Shown in pieces: positions 1 through 12,270 of a stretch of DNA of 64,000 nt. Under the pieces are notes generated by a model. It searched no databases. It saw only the letters and a list, made by a program, of their open reading frames with translations, and had not been told where the DNA came from. The DNA lies in assembly GCA_946406115.1 (NCBI GenBank), contig OX291546.1, forward strand, positions 17,477,019 to 17,541,018, given 5' to 3'. Origin of the DNA: Apoda limacodes (taxonomy: Eukaryota; Arthropoda; Insecta; Lepidoptera; Limacodidae). The stretch's first letter is position 1; the number at the start of each line of letters is the position of its first letter. A program made the translations under genes and the position numbers.

Positions 1-1231
1 TTCTTGTCAAATGTCATAGATGACCTACTGAAAATTTCCAGACAAGTTGCTTGTCAGTAAATCAAAGTCATAATCGAGTAGCTATCTCTATTTACTATTC
101 TACTAACCTATTTTCGTAATAAACATAGTCTCTGTTTTTTGGGGTTCGGTCACAGAAGGGTAAAAAGGCCAATAATTGTAAGAATTCGGTGTCTAACCGT
201 CTGTATGTATGTTATGGCTAAGATACTTGGAGTTTAAGATACCAAGTTTTGTTGAACTTGTTTGCCTGCATTTAGTTAGGGTTCCGTAGAATGAAAATTA
301 TTGTAGCTATAGTATGTGATTATTGTAACACATGTGAACACATTTTGTTCAAAACAATTTTCGCCTACCCTCTATACGATTTGGGCCATAGTCCACACGC
401 GGGCCTAGTACGTATTGTGACGACTTTTTTTGAAGTCCCAAAAAGCCAGTTTTAAATAATCAATGTAGGTACTTAGGTTCCTCAAGATGTTGTTAATAAG
501 TTATGTTTTTATTTTTAATCACTGCTTGTTTAAATCGATTTTAAATGCTAATTAGTTTAGTTTTAATTTTATTATCTCTTCTTTGTTTATCTACAAATAA
601 CATTTGCATGCCTGAAAGAGGTAGCGTATAGTACAGAAACATGTTTATATTTAAGATAATTTTGTACCTATACCTATACTGAAGCAAATAAATAAATTGA
701 ATTGAATTGAAAGTTTGAATGTTGGGGCACTATTCCTTAACGTTGCAAGGAAGCACTTGTGGAAGGGATTGAAAAGGATATGGAATGCCTACTTTTATCC
801 CCATCAGAGTTTCCACGAAACATATTGAGGTATATTTTATTAAAATATCTATATAAATAAAAATTTTGACCAAAAGCGCCACCTGGTCCCAAACTAAGCT
901 AGATAACGGATACAAGTACATTTTTTTTGGCTGGCCACTATTCCTAATATCGGTTGTGATGTGATAATTGACTTGATTTTTTGCAACAGAGATAGCCATA
1001 AAAACGAGAAGGGCAACGAATACCTTTATCTAAAGCGAAAGTTCTCACGGGAATAGGTGTTTTAAAGGGTAAAACCACGGGGCAAATCTAGTAGGTAATA
1101 AAGTAAAACTCAATACCTCCGTGCTTAAATTATTATATTAATTTGCATATACATATTTACAAATTACTAATATAAAAAAAAAACATTTAAAAATCGTATC
1201 TGGTTTAAATGTTGTTCTTGTATTTTTCTAT
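1..1231. other. 3' flank of COMMD2, no gene seen
   Basis: AT-rich sequence with no supported coding exon. Around 640-712 it has a short (aataaa)(ttga)n tail of the kind that ends lepidopteran LINE copies. A 'gggttccgta' fragment near 280 is shared with the repeats at 5711 and 63245. The open frame at 730-999 (minus) has no recognisable domain and I treat it as chance. A 'tttatt' at 836-841 would be AATAAA on the minus strand and could serve COMMD2, but this is weak. Confidence 0.45.
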
Positions 1232-4200
1232 TTACTGTAAAACTCTTTGTATTTTCCGAACATGTTGACTTTTAGATTCCTTTAATGCTTGTTCTAACTT
1301 ATTTGTTAAATAAACTAAGTTTGGTAAATCGCATTGCAGTAAAATATGACTTATAATATTTTGGCACTGGCTTGTTGACTTCGCCTCATGTATAGGCACA
1401 TTTATTCGTAATGGATTCACAATGTCTTTTTCAAGTGCATTTTGCTTTTTATCTTCATTTTGCCCAAAATTTTTTGGTGTCATCAGCACAAAGTCCATAC
1501 AAACTATTGGCTTTATTTCATCAGTAACCCTTCTCGAAGCTATCTGTAAATAAAAAAAAAAAAATATTAAGATACCTATCACTGAAGTGTTCTTCCTGAA
1601 TGCGGTGCACGAAAATAGCTCAGGGCGCCTTTGTCACGTATTTTAATAGTCTGTTGTGCTGCATTGTATTATTTCTTGTATCATTGAAAAATGATTTCGG
1701 TTTTATTTACAGTTATTCGAAAAAATATACAATAATATGAATAGAAATTCAAAACTAAGTTTATAAATAAAACATAATGGAGTTAATGTATAGAATGACA
1801 GATGTAGCTATGACAATGAATGATGAATTAAAAAGGTTTTTTTAAGAGATTAGTGAGATAGGAAGAAAACAGCGAATGTAAATCACGGACCTGAAAAAAA
1901 GACGGACGTAACATTGCACTGAAAAGATATGAAGCATGCAAGGTCCTATTTCGTTTGTTTACATGACCAACACTCACACAGATACACCAGGTCCGACAAC
2001 TTGCCGTCATTATACGTACCGCGTGACAGCGCCTGTGACATGTATTTTGCTTCGACGCAAATTGTTAAAAATGCCTTCCTTTGTTGTGAAATCGTGTAAA
2101 AACTACATGAGTAAACTTAAAAAGTCACCAAGAATCACCTACCACGCGTAGGTTATGATTAATTTGTTATTATTTTTAATTTAATTAGATGTAAATTCTA
2201 AACAAATATTATAAGGGATTTGTCAGTTTTTTTATAGGAAACTTTCCCTAAAAGTTAGGCAATCTGTATTTGTTGCATTTGTGACTCAGTCAGATCAGGT
2301 TTCGTAAGCTTTTAGGATTCTGTATTTTCATGTTCTGTATTTTTATGAAGTATATGTATTAATATATGTATCTGTGTGTATATCTATATGAATATGTGTA
2401 TGTATGTGTACTTTAATATTTCTTTAATATGTATATAAATACCTATTTATTTATTTACATGTTTGTAAAATGTAAATATTATATCTGTATATATGTACCA
2501 GGCTTTAAAAGTAAAAATACCATTGTTTGAATTTTTAAATACCCTCCACATTTTTTTGAAAGCCAAATTTAATTATCGTGTCTTTTTAAATGTGGCCTAA
2601 AACCTGATGAGTTCATCGACTTCAAATGGCTTTTATCGATGAAGGACCTTCAAAAGCTACCATCTACCGTTGTCATAGCGAGTTCAAGCGCGGTCACCTT
2701 ACTTTGGGCGATAAAAAAAGGAGTGGTCGTCCTACGACGGCTGTCACGGAAAAAAGTGTGCTGGCAGCAAAAAAATTAATTAAAAAAAACAGGCTAATTA
2801 CACACAAAGAGATTCCGCATACACTGCAGATAGGTTCGGGAAGCGTTCACAAGATTCTACACGAGCACCTTAGAAGCAGGCCCGTGTGGAGTGGCCCGAG
2901 ATATAATTCAAAAATTTGAAGCACGCTTGTTTCGGCACGTTTACGACATTGTGGCAGGTGACGAATCAGTCAGTCGACAGTTTAGCTGTTTTAAAACGAA
3001 CCAACGCCTACGAAAGTAAAGCGATCGAGAAGCGCAGGGTAAATTTTGCTCGCTAGTTTCTTCACTTTGACGGAATATCTGGTTTCAATTTCATTCCGAG
3101 ACCAAAGCAGCATCAACGCCGAATGGTATACCACAATATGTCTGCAATGAGCAACAAGCGACCAAACACCGGGCTCCGCGGGGTAGTGCTTCACCATGAC
3201 AACCGCCCGCCCGCGCACTCAGCGCTCAAAACGAGGGACATCCTGGACACCACACCTGTCAGTCTTGAGTAACCCTCCTAACAGTCCTGCTCTGGCACCG
3301 TGTGATTTTTTTTTTATTTCTCAAAATAAAAAGCAGGTGAAAGGGATACAGTTTTCATCGCCAGAAGAGGCTAGAAAAATGATTCGAAAATTGGTTCAGA
3401 CGCATGAAACTTTGTAAACAGGCTGGTGGAGAGTTCTATGATGAGATTTACTTAAAATATTTTATCCATAGAAGTTAGTTTTTTAGTTTTTCAAAACTTT
3501 CCGAGTGTTCACGTAATAACAGCCTGATGCGTACCAAACATCAGCCTAGCATTTTTCCGTGCTTTACGATGCTTATACTCTCAATTAAGTACACAAGCGA
3601 ATTTTGAATTTGTCAATTTATTGGCTACGTACAAAGTTTCCTTCTAAAATCACACTCTTATTTGAATTTAACAACGCTAAAATGTGGTTAGCGATAATTT
3701 GTCAAAACACGTCAACACATTAATGGGCGCCATTTGCATGCTTGACTCGTGCTTTAGACTAGGTTACGTCCGTCTTTTTTTTAGGTCCGTAATGTAAATG
3801 TAAATTATTTTAAATGATATAAGTAGAGTGAAATAATAATTCATAAGTTAGTGTGTTCTATTTAAACCGGGATAAAAATACACCTAAGATCCATATTTAT
3901 GAATTAAATGCAATATCTCCATTACACAAGCTGTCCCCCACAACATATCAAAAAATCCATTCCATATTCTTTATCACTCAGAGGCACACGGATTTATAAC
4001 AATGATACATCTACATAAAACTATCAAACATTGATACTTCATGCATTACAAAAAAGTGAATATCCGGAAAAAATTCTTATCAAGCAAATGTATAACATGA
4101 AAAAATACTATAAACCTACTACTACTTCATTTTGTGCTATTAAAACTATAAAAAGCAGAAACTTTAAAGGAAACAAAGAAAAGTGATGAAGAAGTTACTT

Positions 4201-7200
4201 TCCACCGGTAAACCTCGCGCCAAAGCGGCTATGGTTACCAGGGTTACCACAAATTAGTTTTTAGTTTTCCCATTTTCTCTTGCTCATTTAAATCACTACG
4301 GCCGAGATTTCGATATTTCGATATTTTATTGTCAGTATGATAAGTGATGCGGGTTTATGAAACGAAGAAGAGTGTCATAATCCTATAATATTTAAAGCAA
4401 TTATTATAAATTTGTAATCGCATTTTCGTAACGGCTTTAATGATTTTGATGATATTTACCATAAAGTGGTTTTCGGGGATGACAAATCAATCAAGGTTTC
4501 ATTTTTAGGAAATTTTCCTGTTTTGTTAAAACAGGCTGGATTGAAACAATCAACGAAGATAAATGATAGAAATATATTGTAATTACTTGTTTACATCAAA
4601 GACAGTGAGCTATAATTTTTACCTATTGTCGTTGATGCCATAGATGTAGTATAGATTTGTACAAAGCCTCTTACATCTTAACATGTTTTTCATAATTTTA
4701 CCTGATTAACTACTGAAGTGTATGTCGACAAACCTAGGAAATATTCACATAACGAGTAAAATTCTATTCTTATTATTCTTCTTGCTAGTATCCTTTAAAG
4801 CCCTATATACAGCAAACTAGCGCCTCCATGAGATATTGTTTATTTTTGCTTTAGAGATAGCGTAATTCAAAAAATTTAAAAATACTAATTTGTAGTAGTT
4901 GTTTGTTCTTATTTGTAGAACATATCTGCAAGGTTTAATTCTGGCTAAGTAATTAATCACTATTTAGTACAATAGAAATAAACAATATCTTGTGTATCAA
5001 AGTGCGGCGCTAGTGTGCAGTATTTAATATACTAAAATTGGTTTAATAATAATGACGTCAATATAGGTATAAAAAACTATGATGAACGTTTTCCCCACTT
5101 TTGGGGTAAAAGCTCAAAAGCTGGTAAGCCGACTTACATCCACATAGATAACTCTCTACACTGTAGATGCAGCTGTTCACGCATACATATGTATGTATAC
5201 GTATTTCAAAGCTCGATGTCAACACTCCATCTAGACAAGTTTACAATCAAATAAAATTATATTATATTACCATCAACTCTCTCTTGGAGTCGATACACCA
5301 CCCTTTCGTTACGATCCTGTTACCGCCCGTATAAAACACGCACACATTTGCGCGTATACATACGTAATTTATTTTTGTAATGTTAGCAGCAATGAATAAT
5401 GCGTTATTGGTATGAAGTGTCCTAGATAAGCCCCTTTGCTACCAGCGTAAATTCAAACTACCAAATTGGTTCCCACTAAACAGCTGACTTATATTACCTG
5501 GACTTCAAGCCTCCATGTTAGGTTTTGATAACTAGGATCTTTCTGCTGCAGCAAACATAAAGATTCTGATAATTCCGCCTTCTTTGTTTCAAACAATTTA
5601 AACAAAACAGCTTGCTGCTCTTCAGAAAATCCCACTAAACTGAGAGATGATTTAAAGTCCGCTTGTGATAGCTAAAAGCATATAACTAAATAATAATTTT
5701 TAATTAAAAGAACCGGTCAAGTGCGAGTCGGACTCGCGCAAGGAGGGTTCCGTAAATGGTGAACTGCATTTAGGAACAAACTAAACCTTTCGTTTGGACA
5801 ACTGTTGTCTCAATACATCGACATAGGTCGCGATTAGTTTACCAACTGCAAATAAGTTTATAATAACATAACAAAAAATTTGTTATGTGATATAACAACA
5901 AATTTACGGTTTTTAGATTTTTTCCATTATGTGTGCTACATGGCATAGCTTCTTGCTGATTCTAGGACAACGGGACCCCATTATGATACCCCATAGGTTT
6001 TGATTTATTTGTGTCACAATATGCGACAAAATTAACCGTATTTTGGGCTTTTTTTTTGCATTGACTTAAAAGCTTGATTTTTTCACAACTTTAAGTGTCC
6101 GTACACTTAAGTATTTGATATTAATTTCAACTTATACCGCCTTGTATACTTTATACTATTTCTTGAGTAAAAGGGTCTTGTCTGACAAACATTTTTTAAT
6201 GAGTTATAACTATAATTAATGAATTTTTCTTTATTCTAATGCACACCTTGTTTCGTGTGAAATTTCATGATAACGGGAAGAACCCCATAGGTTTTGATTT
6301 ATTTGTGAATGCCAAAATATGCGACAAAAATGGCCGTATTTTTTTATTGCGCTGACGGGTTAGTATTTGATATTGATACCAACTTGATACCTTCAGGCGT
6401 TCCTGAGTAAAAGGGTCTTGACAGACAGACAGACGAACAACAAAGTGATCCTGTAGGGTTCCTTTTTCCTTTCGAGGTACGAAACCCTAAAAAGAATAAT
6501 CATGAAAAAAAAACTGAATTTGTATTATGGGCGTTAAACTAAAATGGATTGATCTTGAATAGAGTTCTTTCTTCTGTAACAATAATATTTTTTTCAATAC
6601 ACTTGCTAATATAGTAGCCATTACTGCACCGTTTTCAGCATCTTAATAGCGTCCATTACGCACTAGTACCTTAATGACAATTACCGCAAAAGAACCTTTT
6701 ACTTTACAGTTTTTTTTTCCGCCTCGCACTTGGCAAGTTTTTAACATAACATAATAGAACTGTCATAAAAAAGCTTTGAACTAATTTAACTTATTTAACT
6801 TTAACTTACATTGTAACGCGCACCCTCAACCAACACATATACTAATGCATGAACAATATTCTGAACCACATTAAGAGTCAAATCCAATCTCTCTGAAATA
6901 AAAAAAGAAAATTTAGTTATTTCATCAAAAATTGAATATTTTTATAAACATACAATAAAATCATACCTGCCGCAATGCTGTATTTCTTAAGGTTGACTCC
7001 ATTATTTAAATAATCTATGGACAGCTTGCAAAAATCTACCAAAACTGAAATATAAAATAGGGAAATTTTATTGCCACCTTTTTATAAGAAATCATACTTA
7101 TATACCTAATATCCAAAAGAGGATCCTAATTTACAAAGGAGGATGTAACAAATTGTCCCTAACAATCAATAAGGGCTGGACATTGGTTCAACTGTAATTT

Positions 7201-10200
7201 CTTACTATTGTGTCACAGTTACTTGTGGGGAAAAGTTACAGCTTAAGGAAAAACCTTTATCATTTTATTCGATAGAATGTCCACATCGACCAATAAGCTC
7301 TTTTCGTCATTTCTATCAGTCTTCTCTAATCGTTTTGAAAAAAAAAAACCTTATGAATGGATTCACCTTAGTTATATAAGATCTGACATGCCAAAATTTA
7401 TTAATCGAAATATCAAAAATGCATCATTTACAAATTATGGAAAGTTAAAAATATTTTATTAAAAAAAGGTTTCGTACCACCGCAGAATTCACGACAACCA
7501 CTAACGCTTGACCGTTTTTTACTATAGAGCTTATACTATAATGTTTTCAGTTCGAAGTTTGTATGTAGGTATTGCTGTTCATTAGTGTCGAGTTTCAATA
7601 GTGAATGGGCATGCCCCTCGTTGAAACGGTTAACCGATTGGGAAGTAAGGTTCTTGTGTGGCGACCATTTTCCTAAGCCATTGTTTGTCCCTATTGCAAG
7701 ATTAGGCCATAATTCAGGGAGAAGAGGCTTAGGCCATAATTCAGGTCCGTCCAACATACGGCTCCGGGAGCCACCGTGCGGCCCGCTTACGTATCTAATG
7801 CGCCCAAGATCTAGTTAAAATACTTATTAGGTTAGCACGCAGTTATTCTCAAGAATTCTTCCTATTTCAACTAATGGATCATCCATCGATTGTATCAACT
7901 AAGAATAATAATAATATATAAATAATGTCATTGATATTTGGCCCGCTACGACAGCAACCACAATAAATCTGGCCCTCTATGAAATTATGTTGGACACCCA
8001 TGCCATAGTCCACCGCGCAGGCCCAGTGCAATTTTAGCAGATGTTGTGAATTAGTGGCTACTTAACTGTCAGAATTTCTGAGCTGCTCATAACGCCTTTA
8101 ATTGCCTTTAAATAACGACTGCTTTCATATCATATGGCATTAGTCAGGACCGACAGTTTAAGGTGCCCACCGAAGCACGGTGGAGCTCAGAAAAATGCCA
8201 CTACGCGATTAAGTCACACATTCAATGACTGGCCACGCACGACGTGGCTTAGCTTCGTATATCGTTATCGATAGAAAAATTTTACTAGGACAAGAGATCC
8301 ATAATAAAAGTATTCCTAAACAAAAGCTGACTTTCAATATTAACACATTCGCAAATTGAAGCGGCAACGGGCATGATACTCGGACACCCGGGCCAAGGGG
8401 CTCAGTTTTATGTTTTTTTTATACTGTCTTAATTTTATATTTTTAACTTTGTTAATAAACCTGTGTAAAAAATTTAATTACTAATTTAAATATTATCGAC
8501 GAGAGATGGCAGAATTATAAAGCTGTAATTTGAGGGGTGTATAGCAGCTAACTAGCGCCGTTTTTACAAAGGTATTTCTAATTTTCTCTTCGAAGAAATC
8601 GAATTTAGAAAATACAAACGTTAAAAATATAAAACTATTTTTAGAACGTTTTCTATTACTCTTAAAATATATCTAAAGTTGCCGTTTTTAGCAGAAATTA
8701 CTTCTAAAATTCACTGATATATCCTACAAACAATACAAAACGTTCTGAAAATAGCCAATGACAAGTTTTATATTTTCAACATTTAGATTTTTGTTATTCG
8801 CTTTCTTCGAAGAGAAAATAAGGAATATAGATCTAGAGGCGGTGGCAGGCTAGTTAGCTGCTAATATAGTACGGATGAACAAACATGACGTTTTAACGTT
8901 GATACTTTACCATGGCAACGGACGGATCCCCAAAAAAAAGTAAATACAGTTTGTATCTCTGATACTAGATTAAGTAAACTAACAATAGAAGTTTAATAAT
9001 TACGACTTATCATCTAAGCTGTTTGCTTGATACAGATCCGTAAAAAAAGCAAATACGGTTGGTATCTTTATGACTAGATCAGTTAAGCTAACAATAGAAG
9101 TATCATAATTACGACTAATCACCTAAGCTGTTTCCTTAAAGATATTTGCTAAATATTTAATACAGCGTTCTCTTCTAAATCTGTCGATTTAGCCGAAAAA
9201 CGTCTACCGCTGGACGTAGGCCTCCCCTATATGTCTCCACAACGGCCGGTCCTAAGCTGCCCGCGTCCATCGGCTTTCTGCTGCTCTAACCAGGTCGTCT
9301 GTCCATCTAGTAGGAGGCCGTCCCACGCTGCGTCTCCCGATCCGATGTGGCCTGCCCACTGCACACTTTAGCTTACTAACTTTGTGAGCTATGGTTCTTC
9401 GGCAAATTTCCTCGTTTCGGATTATGTCGCGCAAAGAAACACCGAGCACGGCTCTTCATAGCTTGCTGAGCGACTCTGAGCTTATTTAAGAGGCCAACAG
9501 TTTGAGACCACGTTTCTGTACCATAATGCATTACTGGCAACACACACTGATTGTAGACTTTCGTGTTTAGGCACTGAGGTATTATGGACGAAACGATGTT
9601 GAGTAGTTTCCCGAACGCTGACAAACCGAGCTGGATTCGATTCGACAACTTCGAGGGTAGCGTTCCCAACAACAACCGGTAAAGGCGCGACATGGACATT
9701 GAACATAACCTTCGTTTTATCCATATTTATTTTAAGGACAACCTGTTGGGGAACTCTGCTGAGGTCTCTGAGTATCGTGCCTAGGTCTTTCAGCAACTCT
9801 TCGATGACCACTATATCGTCGGCAAATCGAAGGTGAGTTATGTACTCGCAGGAATGACGTCTCCTTGTCTCACACCTTTCTGCAGATGGATTGCTTTCAT
9901 GTTCTGGTCATGTGATCGGACTGACATCGTGACTCTGTTATACAAACACTTCAGCACTTCGATGAACTGATAGTCAATGTGGCACCGCTAGAGACTGTAA
10001 CACCGCCCGGGTTTCGATAGAATCGAAGGCTTTTTATAGACCACGAACGCTACGCAAACATTATACTCCTCTGTCTTCTGTATGATCTGGCGGAGCGTAT
10101 GTATGTGTTCCATGGTACTAAAGCCTGCTCGGAAATCGGCTTGTTCGGGAGGCTGGAATTCGACACACCTGCGAGGCGATTCGTAATGATCCTGGAAAAC

Positions 10201-12270
10201 AGCTTATTGATATGCCTCAGAAATGAAATAGGTCTATGGTTCTTCAATAAGGTGAGATCTCTATTATTGAAGATAATTATGACCGCGGTTCTGCTCCAAG
10301 CTTCTGGCATAATGCCTTCGAGGATAACAGAATTAAGGAGCCTCTGAAGGACTTTAAATATCCACCGGCTTTCAGAAGCTCTGGCGTAATTCCGTCATCA
10401 CCCGCCTTGTTGTTCTTAAGCTGTTTCAAGGCCATTCTTACCTCATACAAGCTGACTTACGGGATATCTTCGGTATAGTGTCTATTTAATTTGGCTCTGG
10501 GTTTTATTGCCGTGATGTTGAGGTGTACAACTGTCTATAGAAGTTATCAATCTCTTAATATTTCCGGTTTGGACGAAACGATTTCGCCATTTTCGGTCTT
10601 CAGCTTTGTCAACTGGCGTTGCCCAATAGACAGATCTCTGAAAAAACTTCAGAACCTCTATTTTGCTCTATAGCCTCTTCTACAAATGATGTGGTCAAGT
10701 GGCGTATATCGGGCCGTATAGCTTTTAAGATTTGTCTATTGAGCTACGTGTATTCGGAACTATCAGATCAAGACTGCTATTTCATTTCGCGCCGCACCTT
10801 CCTAAGATTGAGAGTCTGACCAGAAAGTTTTTATGTTCTATTTTTGCGGCGACCTTTTAAAAACTCAGCTCCAACCACTTTGACAGTTTCCACCAGCCTG
10901 TCATTTAAATCATCCACATTTTCGCAATCTGCTAGGCATTGAAAAAGATTTTGGAGTTCGAGCTGAAAATGTTAGGGGTTCTGAATGAAGGCATTCGTTG
11001 GACGGAGCGTAGACCTTATCAAACGACTTCTTTCAAATTTGAGGTAATTATTCAGCGTGCCTCTTACCATGCGGTGATCGCTGCCAGTTTTCAATCAATT
11101 TATCACAGAGACATCGCTGAATAATCGCTTGTCAGAAAATAAAATCAGTCTCGTTTTTGGTCAAACCGTCAGGGCTTGTCCAGGTCCATTTTCTGTGGGT
11201 GGCTTTTAAAAGAAAGAATTTATAATAAATAGTCTTTCTTTCTCCATAAAGTCAACCAATCCCAGCCATTGGCTCTACGGTTTCGTTGCCCTACTCCAAA
11301 TTTCCCCATTTTCAGCTCATCGCAATTTCTAACTTCTAAAGGGATTACGATTAATATAGTTTAGGGCTCGTAAAACATGCACTAATAATGGATAAGATAA
11401 GGTACATTGTTTAAACATGAGAAGGTTTGTTGATTTAGATTACTTTGTCTAGTTTTCTTCCTATGGAGTTTTCCTTGGATTTTAATGTTTTCCTTGGATT
11501 TTAATAATATTCTTAATCCTCAGATTATGAAAATGGTGGTGGTTTTAGATACCGCAAAGATTATATATTAAAATTTTAACTATCGTGTTATTTATGTAGT
11601 GATATAATATATAAAACTACAGTACTAACGTACGTAACCTCTGAGTACATTCCATCAAATTATATAAATATATAGTATAAAATAGATATTTTTTACCTTT
11701 CATAGGTATGGGAAAGTAAGTCCTGTCTGTGCCAAGCTACATCCATAGCAGTTTAGTTGCTAAGAAAAACAGTTTTGACATTATATACAGACGGACACAA
11801 AATTCTCACCATAAGAGGTCCTTTTCACGATTTTTTTATGATACTAAGAGTATCAGCAGAAGAATCTTATGGTATTAGTTAAAAGAGTAGCCCTAAGGAA
11901 TGTAATTTTTTTACTTACTACAGAAATCATAAATATATTTTTGAGTTTTAGATAGCATTTCTACTAATACAAAGTTTAGATAGACTGCTATCAAAACCAG
12001 TGTTGCGGCGTTAGGCTCACCACTTATCATGCAGGACTAAAGTGGTTCCCTCATCACCACAGTCACTGGTATCCCTTTTTAGAGAAAAAAACGTAAAGTT
12101 GTATATGTGTACTATGTACATTATTTTTCTATATTTTTTTTTTTATTTTACTAGACTGCATGAGCTTTAATTAAGCTTGCTATCGAAAATATTCTTCACT
12201 TACCTTGAGTAGAATGCTGGTGGAGAGAATTAAGATGCTCTTTTTGCAACTCACTGAAAAATATTATCAT
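1232..12270 (-). CDS. COMMD2: COMM domain-containing protein 2 (COMMD2), complete, five coding exons
   Basis: COMMD proteins form the ring of the CCC/Commander complex, which works with retriever and WASH in recycling cargo from endosomes. Coding exons on the minus strand are 12270-12204, 7044-6967, 6892-6810, 5671-5498 and 1543-1232. All borders are GT/AG and phases join cleanly to 237 codons plus TAA. The start reads MIIFFSELQKEHL, matching the human COMMD2 beginning (MLLELSEEHKEHL), and a TAA lies in frame four codons upstream. The N-terminal HN helical region is followed by the COMM domain, which opens with TWRLEVQIASR (human EWRLDVQLASR) and ends with LTNKLEQALKESKSQH (human VQQLEQALEEMKTNH). 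Human COMMD2 is about 199 residues; the excess here is mainly an extra stretch of roughly 38 residues inside the COMM domain. I first considered COMMD10, but COMMD2 fits far better. Intron 1 (5.2 kb) is filled with transposon debris. Confidence 0.93.
2071..2151 (+). pseudogene. THAP zinc-finger N-terminal fragment of the P-like transposase
   Basis: The frame starts MPSFVVKSCKNY and continues to ITYHA before a TAG at 2149-2151. THAP domains typically begin MPxxC....C.N with a later YHAFP-like motif. Here the first zinc cysteine is replaced by Phe, the second Cys (residue 9) remains, and the domain is cut off right after the YHA. No downstream catalytic domain is visible, so this is a broken remnant. 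Confidence 0.55.
2590..3475 (+). mobile_element. Degraded mariner (Tc1/mariner) transposase copy
   Basis: The reading frames break several times but are clearly mariner. At 2626-2919 is the helix-turn-helix part (FIDEGPSKATIYRCHSEFKRG, then GSGSVHKILHEHL). Around 3090-3150 frames give an INAEWYTT-like stretch, and at 3196-3417 the C-terminal part includes PPNSPALAPCDFF and KGIQFSSPEEA. Frameshifts and stops separate the pieces. In the final motif the usual SPDLAPCDFF carries Ala where the third catalytic Asp is expected, so it could not be active even if joined. Terminal repeats are not clear. It lies inside the P-like element at 1884-3791. Confidence 0.85.
5711..6490. repeat. Interspersed lepidopteran repeat ('gtgcgagtcggactcgcgc' type)
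   Basis: The stretch starts with ggtcaagtgcgagtcggac and a 'gggttccgta' motif and ends with acagacagacgaacaacaaagtg and 'gaaaccctaa'. An internal segment is repeated imperfectly ('ccccataggttttgatttatttgtg' type sequence near 5990 and again near 6285). A related copy lies at 63245-63655. No coding capacity was seen. It lies between COMMD2 exons 3 and 4. Confidence 0.6.
8543..8862. mobile_element. Fold-back MITE with about 140-nt imperfect inverted arms
   Basis: The left end agcagctaactagc at 8543 is matched by its reverse complement ending at 8862. Inside, both arms share attttctcttcgaagaaa and, further in, aatataaaac and agaacgtttt. The whole 320 bp would fold on itself. There is no open frame, so it is a non-autonomous element. 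Confidence 0.7.
8925..9142. repeat. Two-copy tandem duplication, unit about 110 bp
   Basis: Copy 1 begins at gatcc 8925 and copy 2 at gatcc 9035. Both continue with an A-run, 'aaatacggtt/aaatacagtt', 'aacaatagaagt', 'aattacgact' and 'ctaagctgttt'. The copies differ at scattered bases and by small indels, so the duplication is not recent. Confidence 0.7.
9190..11130 (-). mobile_element. RTE-like LINE remnant (reverse transcriptase and C-terminus)
   Basis: Read on the minus strand, fragments appear in LINE order. At 10310-10050 there is MPEAWSRTAVIIIFNN followed by LKNHRPISFLRHINKLFSRII, the RT entry region. At 9811-9376 are pieces including the start of a CVLPVMHYGTETW motif. At 9449-9252 are MLGVSLRDIIRNEEI and GRRSVGRPPTRWTDDLV, the typical C-terminus of RTE-type elements in insects. 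Near 9200-9240 the sequence 'ctggacgtaggcctcccc' is a usual 3' part. Stops and frameshifts occur throughout, so it is dead. Confidence 0.85.

Larger units (their letters stand above)
1884..3791 (+). mobile_element. P-element-like (THAP) DNA transposon relic with TIRs and 8-bp TSD
   Basis: Terminal inverted repeats lie at 1885-1912 and 3763-3790 (both begin acggacct, then an A-run, then gacggacgtaac) and match at 27 of 28 positions. The element is flanked by the direct repeat ATGTAAAT at 1876-1883 and 3792-3799. An 8-bp target duplication fits P elements (and hAT). The THAP-like fragment just inside the left end favours P. The rest of the transposase is missing, and a mariner relic occupies the middle. 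It sits in the last intron of COMMD2. Confidence 0.72.
7045..12203 (-). other. COMMD2 intron 1, occupied by repeats
   Basis: This 5.2-kb intron contains the fold-back element at 8543-8862, a 110-bp tandem pair at 8925-9142 and an RTE-like LINE remnant at 9190-11130. Around 7703-7750 'aggccataattcagg' occurs twice. The remaining AT-rich parts hold no gene I can support. The two overlapping frames at 7536-7818 read through the short repeat and are not convincing. Confidence 0.6.

Noticed and set aside
730..999. 89-residue minus-strand frame downstream of COMMD2
   Set aside because: No domain, AT-rich composition and no splice signals linking it to the gene.
1232..7044. Identification of the left minus-strand gene as COMMD10
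   Set aside because: The first COMM exons resemble several COMMD proteins, but the N-terminus (SELQKEHL), the SLVGFSEE stretch, the WRLEVQIASR motif and the LEQALKESKSQH end all fit COMMD2 better.
12204..12253. A splice acceptor at 12254 ('tttttcag') that would make this a 50-nt internal COMMD2 exon
   Set aside because: The frame runs uninterrupted through it to an ATG at 12270 giving MIIFFSELQ, which aligns with the family's N-terminus.
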